The translations under genes were made by a program, and so were the position numbers. The notes beneath the pieces are model-generated. The model did no database searches. It was given only the letters and a program-made list of their open reading frames with translations, and had not been told where the DNA came from. DNA of 12,975 nt from contig JBMNNX010000192.1 in assembly GCA_050942745.1 (NCBI GenBank), positions 1 through 12,975 of the forward strand, read 5' to 3'. This DNA comes from UBA10939 sp050942745. Lineage in GTDB: Bacteria > Myxococcota > Myxococcia > Myxococcales > UBA5297. Shown piece by piece: positions 1-6,977 of this stretch. Positions within the stretch are counted from its first letter, which is position 1; every line of letters starts with the position of its first letter.

Positions 1-2989
1 AGCTCACCGGCCGGCTGACGTCGACGACGTAGCCGCCGCGGCGCTGGTTCTCCTGCAGCTGGCGGACGAGGGCCTTCTTGTCGAGGACCTCGCCCTCGTA
101 GCCGACGCGCCGCGCGTGCTCGGCGTATGCGGCGTGGCAGGAGGCGACGTGCAGCGCGAGGTGGCCGCCCGAGTAGGTGTACTGGCGGCCGTCCTGGATG
201 CCGCCGCTCACGGCGAGGCTCGAGAGGATCTCGAGGAAGTAGTCGAGGCCCGTCTTCACCGTGCGCCCGCCGCTCTCGAGCAGGTCGTCGCACTGGGCGG
301 CCACGAAGGCGGCGACGTCGAGCTCGGGGAGCTTCAGGCCGAAGCTCGCCGCGTACCCCTCGAAGTGGATCAGCCCGCAGACCGTGGCGACGAGGTTGTC
401 CTTCATGCGCAGCGGCACCTCGCGGCCGGCGAGCGTGGCCTCGACGACCTGCTGCGCGAGGGCGAGGTCGGCCTGGGTGTCGCGGCCGAGCAGGTGGCGG
501 ACGATGCTGCGGGTGAGCAGGCCGAGATCGACGGTCTTGAGCTTCTGGAAGGCGCGGATGAACTGCGGGTGCTCGGGCAGCGTGTCCTTGCTCGGGTTCG
601 CGGTGACGATGCGCTCGACCAGGGCGGACTCGATCGGGCGCGTCTCGCCGGCGAGGCAGAGCGGCGCGTGCAGCCGGTAGCTCACGACGGTCTGGTCGGC
701 GCGCCCGCGGCTCTCGACCTCGCCCGTGTAGAGGCGGCGCATGTACCGGTGCAGCGTGTGCCGCCGGTGCTTCGGCATGTCGAAGGGCTTGTACTCGTCG
801 ATGAACACGGGGACCGAGTTGGTCGACGAGAGCAGCTTGAGCAGCGCGAACTCGGTCTCGGTGGCGCTGAAGGGCTCGGCCGAGCGGATGCCGAAGAGCG
901 GCCAGAAGACCTCCATCACGAGCGAGCTCTTGCCGGAGCCCTGCGTGCCCCAAACGCAGAGGATCGGGTAGTGGCCGAGGGCCTTGTGGATGCGGGGCTT
1001 GAGCGGCGCCGAGAAGAACCAGCCGAGGATGGGCAGGATGACCTCGGGCGTGTTGAGCTCGAGGAGCTTCGGCAGCACGAGCGCGGCGGTGGCCGCCTCC
1101 ACCGCGGGGTCGATCGGGTCGAGCGGCCGGAGGCGCTTGTGCAGGGCGTCGCCGGCGTCGACGAAGAGCACGTCGTCGGGCAGCGTCGCGCCGCCGCGAC
1201 CGACCACGCTCTCGGGCACCACCCACAGCGGCTCGCCGCCGAGCTCGACGTAGCCGAGGTTCGTGATGCCGCGCAGGGCTGGCACGTCGCGCTCGGCGAG
1301 GAGCTTGAGCACGCCCTGGACGTTGTCGTCGGAGCCGGTCCAGAGCATGTCGGCCGACTTCAGGACGCGCAGCAGGTGCCGCTTGCTGTGCCAGGCGTCG
1401 CGGGGGAAGCGGACGCCGCGGTAGGTGCGGCCGCACGTCGTGGTGACGTCGGCGTCGATGATGTCGCCCTCGTCGGTGGCGATGCGGCGCACCGGCTCGA
1501 GGGCGAAGGTGGAGATGGTGACCGGCTCTCCGCGGCGGCCGAGGATGTAGTAGTGGTCGGTGTCCTCGAGGACCTCGCCCTTGAGGCCGGGGCCCTGGGG
1601 CTCGTCGCCGCCGTCTTCTTCGTCGTCGCCCGTGTTCTTCCGCGCGCCTCGCTCTGCCGGTGGCTCTCTCAGGAGCTCGCGGACGGTCTGCGCGCGCAGC
1701 TTGAAGCGGCGCTTGATGAGGTCAGCGTAGCCGTCGCGGAGCACGGGGTCGGCGGTGCGCAGCAGCGGCAGCAGCTCGCGCAGGCGCGCGCTCATCTCGT
1801 GCTTGGGGGCGTCGGCCGGGATGCGCTCGAGCTGGTGCTCGACCCAGTCGGCGGCCTCGCGCAGCACCTTGTGCAGCGCCTCGGGGCCGCCCTGGGCGAC
1901 GAGCTCGTTGAGGTCGACCTTGTCTTTGCCCTCGGGCCGCGGGATGCGGGCGACGCGGACGACGCGGCCCGCCGCCTGGAGCGCGGCCGCGGTCTCGAAG
2001 GCGCCGGCCTCCCCGGCGCCGCTCGCCTCGGAGTCGTTGCAGATCACCACCTCGGCGACGCGCTCGGTCAGCGCGATGAGCTTCGGCAGGTCCTTCTTGC
2101 GGAAGCGGACGGTCACCGGCGAGATGCACGGGACGCCGGCCTGCAGGGCGGAGATGCAGTCGGTCACGCCCTCGGTGACGAGGAGCTGCTGGACGCCCGC
2201 GCGGGTGGCCGCGTCCTCGTTGTAGAAGGTGTCGTTCTGGACGAGGGCCGAGACGTAGGGGTGCTTGTCCGAGCGCGTGAGCAGCTTCTTGTACTTGGCC
2301 TCCTCCCACGGGGCCTCGGGCGTGAGCTCGGTCTGCCGCGCGATGAAGTACACGACCCGGCCGCGGCGCCAGTACGGGAACACGAGGCGCTGCTGGAAGA
2401 AGTCGGTGACGTGGCCGTCGCGGAAGCGCACGAACAGCCCCGTGGCGAGGGCCTCGTCCTCTGAGGCCCCGAGCGCGCCGACCAGGTGCTCGTAGAGGTG
2501 GCCGTCGGCCCAGCCGAGCTGCAGCTTGTCGACGGTCTCGTCGGAGAAGCCGTAGCGGTCCTTGAACCAGGCGGCGCGCAGCTTCGACGGGAGCACCTGG
2601 TGGTAGTAGCGGGCGGCCTCGGTGAGCAGGTTCTCGACCCGGCGCCGCTCCGAGAGGCGGTCGAGCTCGGCGCTGAGCTGCGCGTCCTCGCGGCCGGGGA
2701 GCGCCACGCCGGCCTCGTCGGCGAGGGTGTGCAGGGCGTCCCAGAAGCCCACGCCGTCGCGCGCCATCACGTAGTCGACGCAGTCGCCGCCGTCGCTCGA
2801 GCCGCCCGAGAAGTCGCGCCAGGTCTGGCTGTGGGGCCAGACGACGAAGGACGGGTCGCTGTCGGCGCGGAACGGCGAGCGGCCCTTGAGGACCGAGCCG
2901 GCCGGCTGCAGCTCGACGTCCCGCCCGATGAGCGCGGCGAGGTCGGTGCGGTCGCGGACGCTGTCGACGATGGCGCGGAAGTCGTTCAA
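1..2989 (-). CDS. Primase-helicase: degenerate CHC2 + Toprim + P-loop ATPase (partial, runs off left edge)
   Basis: Probable replicative primase fused to an ATPase/helicase, the last visible gene of the leftward replication operon. The frame is open for 996 codons and its C-terminus lies outside the window. Residues 1-100 align with the DnaG zinc-binding domain (DRTDLAALIG, then SPFRADSDPSF, then VDYVMARDG), but the usual zinc ligands are replaced: CPFH reads SPFR and the CFGC region reads FSGGSS. Residues ~268-325 form a Toprim domain, with LLVTEGVTD (E273) and CNDSEASG (D319, E321; the second Asp of the usual DxD is Glu). A Walker A GTQGSGKSS (K687) and Walker B PVFIDE (D731, E732) mark a C-terminal P-loop ATPase. 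I chose the TTG start at 2989. It overlaps the helicase stop as TTGA, has AGGGAGG four bases upstream, and no better start lies nearby. Primase-helicase role is by analogy with phage proteins; ATPase subfamily is not resolved. Confidence 0.87.
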   Translation of the reverse strand, partial: MNDFRAIVDSVRDRTDLAALIGRDVELQPAGSVLKGRSPFRADSDPSFVVWPHSQTWRDFSGGSSDGGDCVDYVMARDGVGFWDALHTLADEAGVALPGREDAQLSAELDRLSERRRVENLLTEAARYYHQVLPSKLRAAWFKDRYGFSDETVDKLQLGWADGHLYEHLVGALGASEDEALATGLFVRFRDGHVTDFFQQRLVFPYWRRGRVVYFIARQTELTPEAPWEEAKYKKLLTRSDKHPYVSALVQNDTFYNEDAATRAGVQQLLVTEGVTDCISALQAGVPCISPVTVRFRKKDLPKLIALTERVAEVVICNDSEASGAGEAGAFETAAALQAAGRVVRVARIPRPEGKDKVDLNELVAQGGPEALHKVLREAADWVEHQLERIPADAPKHEMSARLRELLPLLRTADPVLRDGYADLIKRRFKLRAQTVRELLREPPAERGARKNTGDDEEDGGDEPQGPGLKGEVLEDTDHYYILGRRGEPVTISTFALEPVRRIATDEGDIIDADVTTTCGRTYRGVRFPRDAWHSKRHLLRVLKSADMLWTGSDDNVQGVLKLLAERDVPALRGITNLGYVELGGEPLWVVPESVVGRGGATLPDDVLFVDAGDALHKRLRPLDPIDPAVEAATAALVLPKLLELNTPEVILPILGWFFSAPLKPRIHKALGHYPILCVWGTQGSGKSSLVMEVFWPLFGIRSAEPFSATETEFALLKLLSSTNSVPVFIDEYKPFDMPKHRRHTLHRYMRRLYTGEVESRGRADQTVVSYRLHAPLCLAGETRPIESALVERIVTANPSKDTLPEHPQFIRAFQKLKTVDLGLLTRSIVRHLLGRDTQADLALAQQVVEATLAGREVPLRMKDNLVATVCGLIHFEGYAASFGLKLPELDVAAFVAAQCDDLLESGGRTVKTGLDYFLEILSSLAVSGGIQDGRQYTYSGGHLALHVASCHAAYAEHARRVGYEGEVLDKKALVRQLQENQRRGGYVVDVSRPVS

Positions 2990-4380
2990 GCGGCCTCCCT
3001 CGCCAGCACCGAGATCGGGGTGTCGGCGCCGAGGACCTTGCGGTAGGCGCGGCGGCGCGCGGCGTGCTGGCGGCGCGCGATGGGGTGGTCGTCGACCAGG
3101 TCGTAGAGCACCGGCGTGCGCTTGCCGGGGTGCGGCCGCATGAGCCGGCCGAGGCGCTGGATGGTGCGGCCCTCGGCGCGGGCGGGGGTGGCGAGGATCA
3201 GGCGCTCAAGGCGGGAGACGTCGAGGCCCTCGTCGGCGAGCGAGGTCGCGCAGACGGCCGCGAGCTCGCCGGCGCGGAAGGCCTCGAGGATGGCGGCGCG
3301 CTGGCGCTTCGGCGTGCGGCTCGTGAGCGCGGCCGCGGCGACGTCGTCCTCGCAGAGCTGCCGCGCGAGGTGCTCGCAGTGCTCGACCCGGGCCGAGAGC
3401 ACGAGCGTCGCGTGGCGGTTGAAGGTGGCCTCGGTGATGAGGCGCAGGAGCAGCGCGTTGCGCTCCGCGTCGCGCACGAGCCGGGCCACGAGCTCGGTGT
3501 GCGTGCCCGCGTCGGAGGAGACGCCGGTGCTCACCGCGACGACCTCCGGCACGATGAGGTGGCCGGCCTCGACGAGGCGCGCGTGGTCGACCTGGAACAC
3601 GGGCGCGCCGAGGGCGAGGTCGAGCATCGGGGTCAGGCCGTCGCTGCGCTCGGGCGTGGCGGTGAGGCCGAAGCGGTAGAAGGCGGGCATGGCCGCGACC
3701 ACGTCGCGGAAGGTGGAGGCCGGGACGTGGTGGCACTCGTCGACGATCAGCGTGCCGAAGCGCGCCCCGAGCTCGGCGAGCGCCGCGGGGGCGAGGTTCA
3801 CCAGCGTCTGCACCGTCGCGACGGTCACGACGTCGGGCGCCGCGCTGCCGCCGGCGATGACGCCGGGCTCGACGCCGAGCGCGTCACGCAGGGTCGCGCG
3901 CCACTGCTCCAGCAGGTCGTGGGTGTGCACCAGCACGAGCGCGGGCTGGCGCGCGCGGGCGATCGCGCCGGCGCCGATGACGGTCTTGCCCGCGCCGCAG
4001 GGGAGGACCGCCGTGCCCTGCGTGTGGCGCACGAGGGCACGGACGGCCTCCTCCTGGTAGTCGCGCAGCGAGAGGGCGAGCTCGAAGCCGACCGGCTCGT
4101 GGCGCACGCGCCGGTCGTCGAAGGCGACCTGCCGGCCCGCCGACGCGACCGCGTCGCGCACGACGGCCGCCGCCCCGCGGGGGAACACGAGGCGCCCGGC
4201 GGCGTCGCGGTCGATGAGGCAGAGCTCCTCCGGGGTCGCCCCCGTCCACCGCCCCATCCGCTCGCGCAGCGCGTGCTCGGGGTTCGGGAACGAGAGCGCC
4301 CGGTGGAGGAGCGCCAGCGACCGCGGCGGCAGGTCGCCCTCCGCGATGTGGATCGCGCTGTCGACGATGGCGTGCACCAC
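2986..4380 (-). CDS. SF2 DNA helicase (UvsW/XPB-like, DECH box)
   Basis: ATP-dependent superfamily 2 helicase of 464 aa, of the kind phages use to remodel branched or R-loop DNA during replication and recombination. Motifs appear in order: a Q-like region LRDYQEEAVRAL (105-116), Walker A PCGAGKT (127-133), motif Ia LVHTHDLLEQW (150-160), motif II DECHH (214-218), motif III LTATPERSDG (239-248), motif V-like TSLADEGLDV (379-388), and motif VI TIQRLGRLMRP (406-416). The 100-residue N-terminal domain has no family I can name. The GTG start has GAGAGG six to seven bases upstream and follows the SSB-like gene by 14 bp. A second in-frame GTG follows directly. The stop overlaps the start of the primase, so the two are probably translationally coupled. 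Helicase call is firm; the exact role (UvsW-like or loader) is inference. Confidence 0.93.
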   Translation of the reverse strand: MVHAIVDSAIHIAEGDLPPRSLALLHRALSFPNPEHALRERMGRWTGATPEELCLIDRDAAGRLVFPRGAAAVVRDAVASAGRQVAFDDRRVRHEPVGFELALSLRDYQEEAVRALVRHTQGTAVLPCGAGKTVIGAGAIARARQPALVLVHTHDLLEQWRATLRDALGVEPGVIAGGSAAPDVVTVATVQTLVNLAPAALAELGARFGTLIVDECHHVPASTFRDVVAAMPAFYRFGLTATPERSDGLTPMLDLALGAPVFQVDHARLVEAGHLIVPEVVAVSTGVSSDAGTHTELVARLVRDAERNALLLRLITEATFNRHATLVLSARVEHCEHLARQLCEDDVAAAALTSRTPKRQRAAILEAFRAGELAAVCATSLADEGLDVSRLERLILATPARAEGRTIQRLGRLMRPHPGKRTPVLYDLVDDHPIARRQHAARRRAYRKVLGADTPISVLAREAA

Positions 4381-4394
4381 GACGCACCTCTCGA

Positions 4395-5132
4395 TCAGGC
4401 GAAGGGGTCGATGGAGTCGTCCTCATCGCCGCCGCTCGCGCGGAGCGCCGCCTCGAGGCGGTCGAGCGCCTTCTTGGCCGCAGCCACGTCGCTCGCTTTG
4501 AGGTCGCGGACGCGCTTGACGCCGAGCTCGGCGAGGAAGGCGTCGACGTCGGAGCGGGGCAGCGCCTTGAGGCGGCCGACCAGCTCGCTCGCGACGCGCG
4601 GGTCGATGGCGCCCCCGGAGCCGCCGGCGCTGGGCTTGGCCGCGCCCTTGTCGGCGCTGGCCGAGGCGTCGCCGCTGCCGATCGAGGCGAGGTCGTGGGG
4701 CTCGGCCTCGGCGATGCGGGCGCGCATCGCGTCGTCGATCTTTTCCTCGGGCAGGATGCTGTAGGTCGTCTTCGGATCGCCGGCGTCGCCGTGGCGCTCG
4801 ATCTCGAAGAGCCACTTGTCGAGGCCGTACTTGTCGCGGACCTTCAGCACGTCCTTGAACCACACCGTGCCGCCCTCGATGACCTTCATGTCGTCCTCGT
4901 CGGGGACGAAGAAGTTGAGCATCACGCGGAGGCTCGGGCGCTTGTCGGTGTGGACGGCGGGGTCGTAGGTCTCGTAGCGCTCGCCGGTCCAGACGACCTC
5001 GCGGGCGAAGGGCTCGCCGCAGAAGGCGCCCACGACCTTGTCTCCGTTGGCGGCGAGGCGGATGAAGATGCCGCCCTGGTTGGCGTGCTTGTCGGCGAGG
5101 CGGGAGGCGGTGTCCCAGGCGTTGGTGCTCAT
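4395..5132 (-). CDS. Probable ssDNA-binding-type protein with acidic C-terminal tail
   Basis: Protein of 245 aa that I cannot place firmly in a named family. The N-terminal two thirds (GGIFIRLAANGDKVVGAFCG at 20-39, SLRVMLNFFVP at 67-77, KYGLDKWLFEIERHG at 101-115) look beta-rich and could be an OB-like fold. A low-complexity Ala/Ser/Gly linker (~150-176) leads to a helical segment (178-231). The end is GGDEDDSIDPFA, very like the acidic tails by which bacterial and phage SSBs recruit partners. Place between a small phage-type gene and two replication enzymes supports an SSB or replication-accessory role. The ATG at 5132 is chosen over a start nine codons upstream because AAGGAG lies seven bases before it and typical operon spacing results. 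Function is inferred from tail and context only. Confidence 0.85.
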   Translation of the reverse strand: MSTNAWDTASRLADKHANQGGIFIRLAANGDKVVGAFCGEPFAREVVWTGERYETYDPAVHTDKRPSLRVMLNFFVPDEDDMKVIEGGTVWFKDVLKVRDKYGLDKWLFEIERHGDAGDPKTTYSILPEEKIDDAMRARIAEAEPHDLASIGSGDASASADKGAAKPSAGGSGGAIDPRVASELVGRLKALPRSDVDAFLAELGVKRVRDLKASDVAAAKKALDRLEAALRASGGDEDDSIDPFA

Positions 5133-5176
5133 CGGTGTTCTCCTTCGGTCGAGGGCCATCCGGCCCGGGGTTGTCG

Positions 5177-5431
5177 TCAGTGGGCGGTCTGCGGGTTGGG
5201 GGCGGAGGCCTGCGCGGCCTCGAGCTCATCGAGGAGCCGCTCGAGGGCGAGCTTCCCCTTCGCGCCGGGCGGGCCCGCGGGGGCGCCGAGGTGGCGGCGG
5301 AGGATCGACTCGATCTCGTCGGCGGCGTGCTCCACGAGGGCCGGGTCGGCGCCGTAGACCTCGAAGAGGCCGAGCAGCGTCAGGGTCAGCTCGTGGAAGG
5401 CGCTGCGGATGCTGGCGTGGGCGGTGGTCAT
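5177..5431 (-). CDS. Small hypothetical protein in replication operon
   Basis: An 84-aa protein, mostly helical and acidic-to-neutral, with no cysteine, membrane segment or recognisable motif. Residues 6-46 (SIRSAFHELTLTLLGLFEVY, then an EIESILRRHLG helix) suggest two amphipathic helices. A Pro/Gly-rich break (APAGPPGAKG) leads to a third helix with a short polar end. The ATG overlaps the stop of the upstream sigma-like gene as ATGA, and GGAGGG lies six bases upstream, so translation is probably coupled. Forty-four bases separate it from the SSB-like gene. It could be a small accessory or loader protein of the replication module, but nothing in the sequence identifies it. Confidence 0.75.
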   Translation of the reverse strand: MTTAHASIRSAFHELTLTLLGLFEVYGADPALVEHAADEIESILRRHLGAPAGPPGAKGKLALERLLDELEAAQASAPNPQTAH

Positions 5432-6297
5432 GCGTGGCCCTCCGGGTGCAGGCGACAGAGGTCGCGGTCACGAAGGAGGAGAGCCGCGCGGAACGAGGCC
5501 TGGGACAGGGGCGACTCGGCCAGGCGGTCGCGCAGCCGCTCGAGCAGCCGGGACCGGCGGCGACGCAGCCGGCCGTACTCGCGCACCAGCGCGTCGCCAT
5601 CGAGGTGCGGGTGCTGGTCGCGGACCCAGTCGATGAGCGGCTTGCCGGTCGCGTGGGTGCCGAGCACGAGCAGCAGGTCGTCCTCGGTCTCGTCGCGCAG
5701 CAGGTCCTCGACCCAGTCGCGGATGCGCTCGGGCTCGAGCAGGCGCTCGGCCTCGCGGGCCAGCGCGATGCGCTCGGGCGAGGGGTAGTGGCAGGCGAAC
5801 ACGTCGTCGGCGTGCTCGGGCAGCGGCTCCTCCCGCTCGGCGCGCGCCGTCTCGCGGGCGAGGTGCTGCCACGCGGCCTTGCGCGTGCCGAGGATGAGGT
5901 TGACGACGGCGAGCTTGCCCTGCGTCGCGAGCGGCAGCGCGCCCACGGTCTCGAGGAAGCTCTCGACGAGCAGCGCGTTGAGCTCGTCCGCGCCGAGCCC
6001 GGCCGAGGGCTTCATCGTCGAGCGGATGCCGAGCAACCCGGGGAAGTAGGCCAGCATCAGCAGCGCCGACCACGTGCCGGTCTCGCGGCGCTGGGCCTCG
6101 GCGATCATCGCCGCCGTGACGGCGCTGCGGCGCTGGCAGCCGTCGGGCCCGCGGCTGTTCAGGAAGGTGATGGCCTCGTCGGGGCCGTCGAAGTCGGCGA
6201 GCGCCGCGTGGCGGGCCCGGGCGGCGCGGAAGGTGTGGTCGGTGACGGGGGATCGGAGCTGCTGCTCGAGGGCGGTTCGAACGGTTTCCAGGCGCAT
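5428..6297 (-). CDS. Hypothetical protein, possible divergent sigma-70-like factor
   Basis: A 289-aa protein of uncertain function. Residues ~104-150 (ELNALLVESFLETVGALP, then a Lys/Arg helix with AAWQHLARE) resemble the layout of sigma-70 region 2. Residues ~195-260 (WVEDLLRDETEDDLLLVLG, then LIDWVRDQHP and a very basic YGRLRRRRSRLLERLRDRL helix) resemble region 4, where a helix-turn-helix is followed by Arg-rich helix ends. The similarity is by eye and weak. An Arg-rich DNA- or RNA-binding accessory protein is an equal alternative. The ATG has TGGAGA about seven bases upstream, its stop overlaps the next start as ATGA, and 144 bp separate it from the Com-like gene. If it is a sigma factor, it could direct element promoters. 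Confidence 0.72.
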   Translation of the reverse strand: MRLETVRTALEQQLRSPVTDHTFRAARARHAALADFDGPDEAITFLNSRGPDGCQRRSAVTAAMIAEAQRRETGTWSALLMLAYFPGLLGIRSTMKPSAGLGADELNALLVESFLETVGALPLATQGKLAVVNLILGTRKAAWQHLARETARAEREEPLPEHADDVFACHYPSPERIALAREAERLLEPERIRDWVEDLLRDETEDDLLLVLGTHATGKPLIDWVRDQHPHLDGDALVREYGRLRRRRSRLLERLRDRLAESPLSQASFRAALLLRDRDLCRLHPEGHA

Positions 6298-6434
6298 GAG
6301 AGGTCTCCAGCGGTGCTGCCGGACCTGCTGGGCGCCGCCCCTGCGGGGGCTTTCTGCGGCGCGTGGCGGACCTCTCGGGGCCTCATCAGTCGCGGATCGG
6401 GTTGGGGTTGTTGGGCGTTGCTCTTCCTCGTGGG

Positions 6435-6455
6435 GGCCGGCCTACGCGGCCGGCC
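6435..6455 (-). terminator. GC-rich hairpin over the Com-like stop codon
   Basis: Two copies of the self-palindromic octamer GGCCGGCC are separated by five bases, so an 8-bp all-GC stem can form. The Com-like TAG stop lies at the loop edge. There is no T-tract on either side, so it is at best an attenuator or a weak or Rho-assisted terminator that would lower expression of the genes after the Com-like gene. Chance occurrence in such GC-rich DNA is possible. Confidence 0.3.
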
Positions 6456-6645
6456 TCGCGTCGTCGGGCGGCGGCGTCGTGTCGGTCTCGTTGAGCTCGG
6501 CGCAGCGCGGGCACACGGCCATCACGTGGCCGCGCACGACCAGCTGGGCGCGCTTGTGCTTCACGTGGACGGACTCGCCGCGGTGGATGCCGAGCAGCGT
6601 GCCGCACTTGCGGCAGCGCCACTCCTCCTCGGTCGGGTACTTCAT
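6442..6645 (-). CDS. Com-like zinc-ribbon protein
   Basis: A 67-aa protein with two CxxC knuckles: CRKCG (Cys11, Cys14) and CPRC (Cys45, Cys48), followed by AELN. The spacing and the ending CPRCAELN resemble the small zinc-ribbon proteins of the phage Mu Com family, where Com binds mRNA and activates mom translation. No mom-like gene is visible here, so the Mu role cannot be carried over. The ribbon could bind DNA or RNA as a regulator. It is the first gene of the leftward operon. The ATG has AGGAGG five bases upstream. The C-terminus is Pro/Asp-rich and probably disordered. A GC-rich hairpin overlaps its stop codon. Confidence 0.85.
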   Translation of the reverse strand: MKYPTEEEWRCRKCGTLLGIHRGESVHVKHKRAQLVVRGHVMAVCPRCAELNETDTTPPPDDARPAA

Positions 6646-6865
6646 CGGGGCCTCCTGTCGGCTCGGGCCAGCGGCTCATCCGCCGGCGACAAGGGGCAGT
6701 CTCCAGACCGGGAGGGAGGAGGGAGGTCGAAGGGAGGCAGAAGCGAGGAACGCTTTCGGGGCGCGGGTTTTCGGACGTTCAGGCGCGTCAATGGGCGCGG
6801 TCGTTGTCCCGCAGGCGCGTGTTGTCCGCGGCGTGCAACAGCTCAAAACCGGGCAATATCGACGC

Positions 6866-6916
6866 GTTGCTGGTTGCGCAACGTTGCGCAACGCCGATGG
6901 GTTGCCGTGGCGTTGC
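6866..6916. promoter_or_regulatory. GTTGC operator array with tandem 10-bp palindromes
   Basis: Two abutting perfect copies of the palindrome GTTGCGCAAC occupy 6873-6882 and 6883-6892. Further GTTGC half-sites start at 6866, 6901 and 6912, and a reverse half-site GCAAC lies just outside at 6835-6839. This is far denser than expected for a 5-mer in this base composition. The array sits between the divergent Com-like gene and the XRE gene, where a repressor operator is expected. The XRE protein is the obvious candidate to bind it, by inference. Confidence 0.6.
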
Positions 6917-6930
6917 GTCGCGAGCAAGAT

Positions 6931-6965
6931 GGATTCGTGCCGGACCGGTGCTCCGGCACGAATCC
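6931..6965. repeat. 14-bp perfect inverted repeat before the XRE start
   Basis: Arms GGATTCGTGCCGGA (6931-6944) and its exact reverse complement (6952-6965) flank a 7-bp spacer. The repeat ends 12 bp before the ATG at 6978. In DNA it could be a second operator. In the mRNA it would form a stable hairpin directly upstream of a weak ribosome site (AAGAG), which could limit repressor translation. Confidence 0.65.
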
Positions 6966-6977
6966 CCAAGAGTCCCC

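Larger units (their letters stand above)
6646..6977. promoter_or_regulatory. Divergent control region between replication operon and XRE repressor
   Basis: A 332-bp stretch with no credible gene. From left to right it holds the leader of the leftward operon with a purine-rich tract (6709-6745), a single GGAACGC (6747-6753), a GTTC (6777-6780), the GTTGC operator group (6835-6916) and a 14-bp inverted repeat (6931-6965) just before the repressor start. A leftward -10-like GATATT lies at 6856-6861, close to the palindromes, but no good -35 is paired with it. The layout is that of a phage-type divergent early/repressor control region. Confidence 0.6.

Noticed and set aside
116..2464. A 782-codon open frame on the + strand
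   Set aside because: It is antisense to the primase. Its product is a Val/Glu/Ala/Gly/Arg-rich composition with no motif, as expected from the complement of a GC-rich gene, whereas the minus strand encodes clear primase and ATPase motifs.
3064..4764. A 566-codon open frame on the + strand
   Set aside because: Antisense to the SF2 helicase and SSB-like gene. No domain, low-complexity composition.
6336..6352. GCCCC/GGGGC hairpin followed by a few T residues on the + strand
   Set aside because: The T-run is short and there is no + strand gene to end there; on the minus strand no T-tract follows.
6386..6679. A 97-codon minus frame overlapping the Com-like gene
   Set aside because: Pro/Arg/Gly-rich product in the wrong frame; the zinc-ribbon frame has the CxxC motifs and an AGGAGG site.
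6804..6977. An upstream extension of the XRE gene by 58 codons
   Set aside because: It would pass through the operator palindromes and the inverted repeat. The HTH begins normally right after the ATG at 6978.
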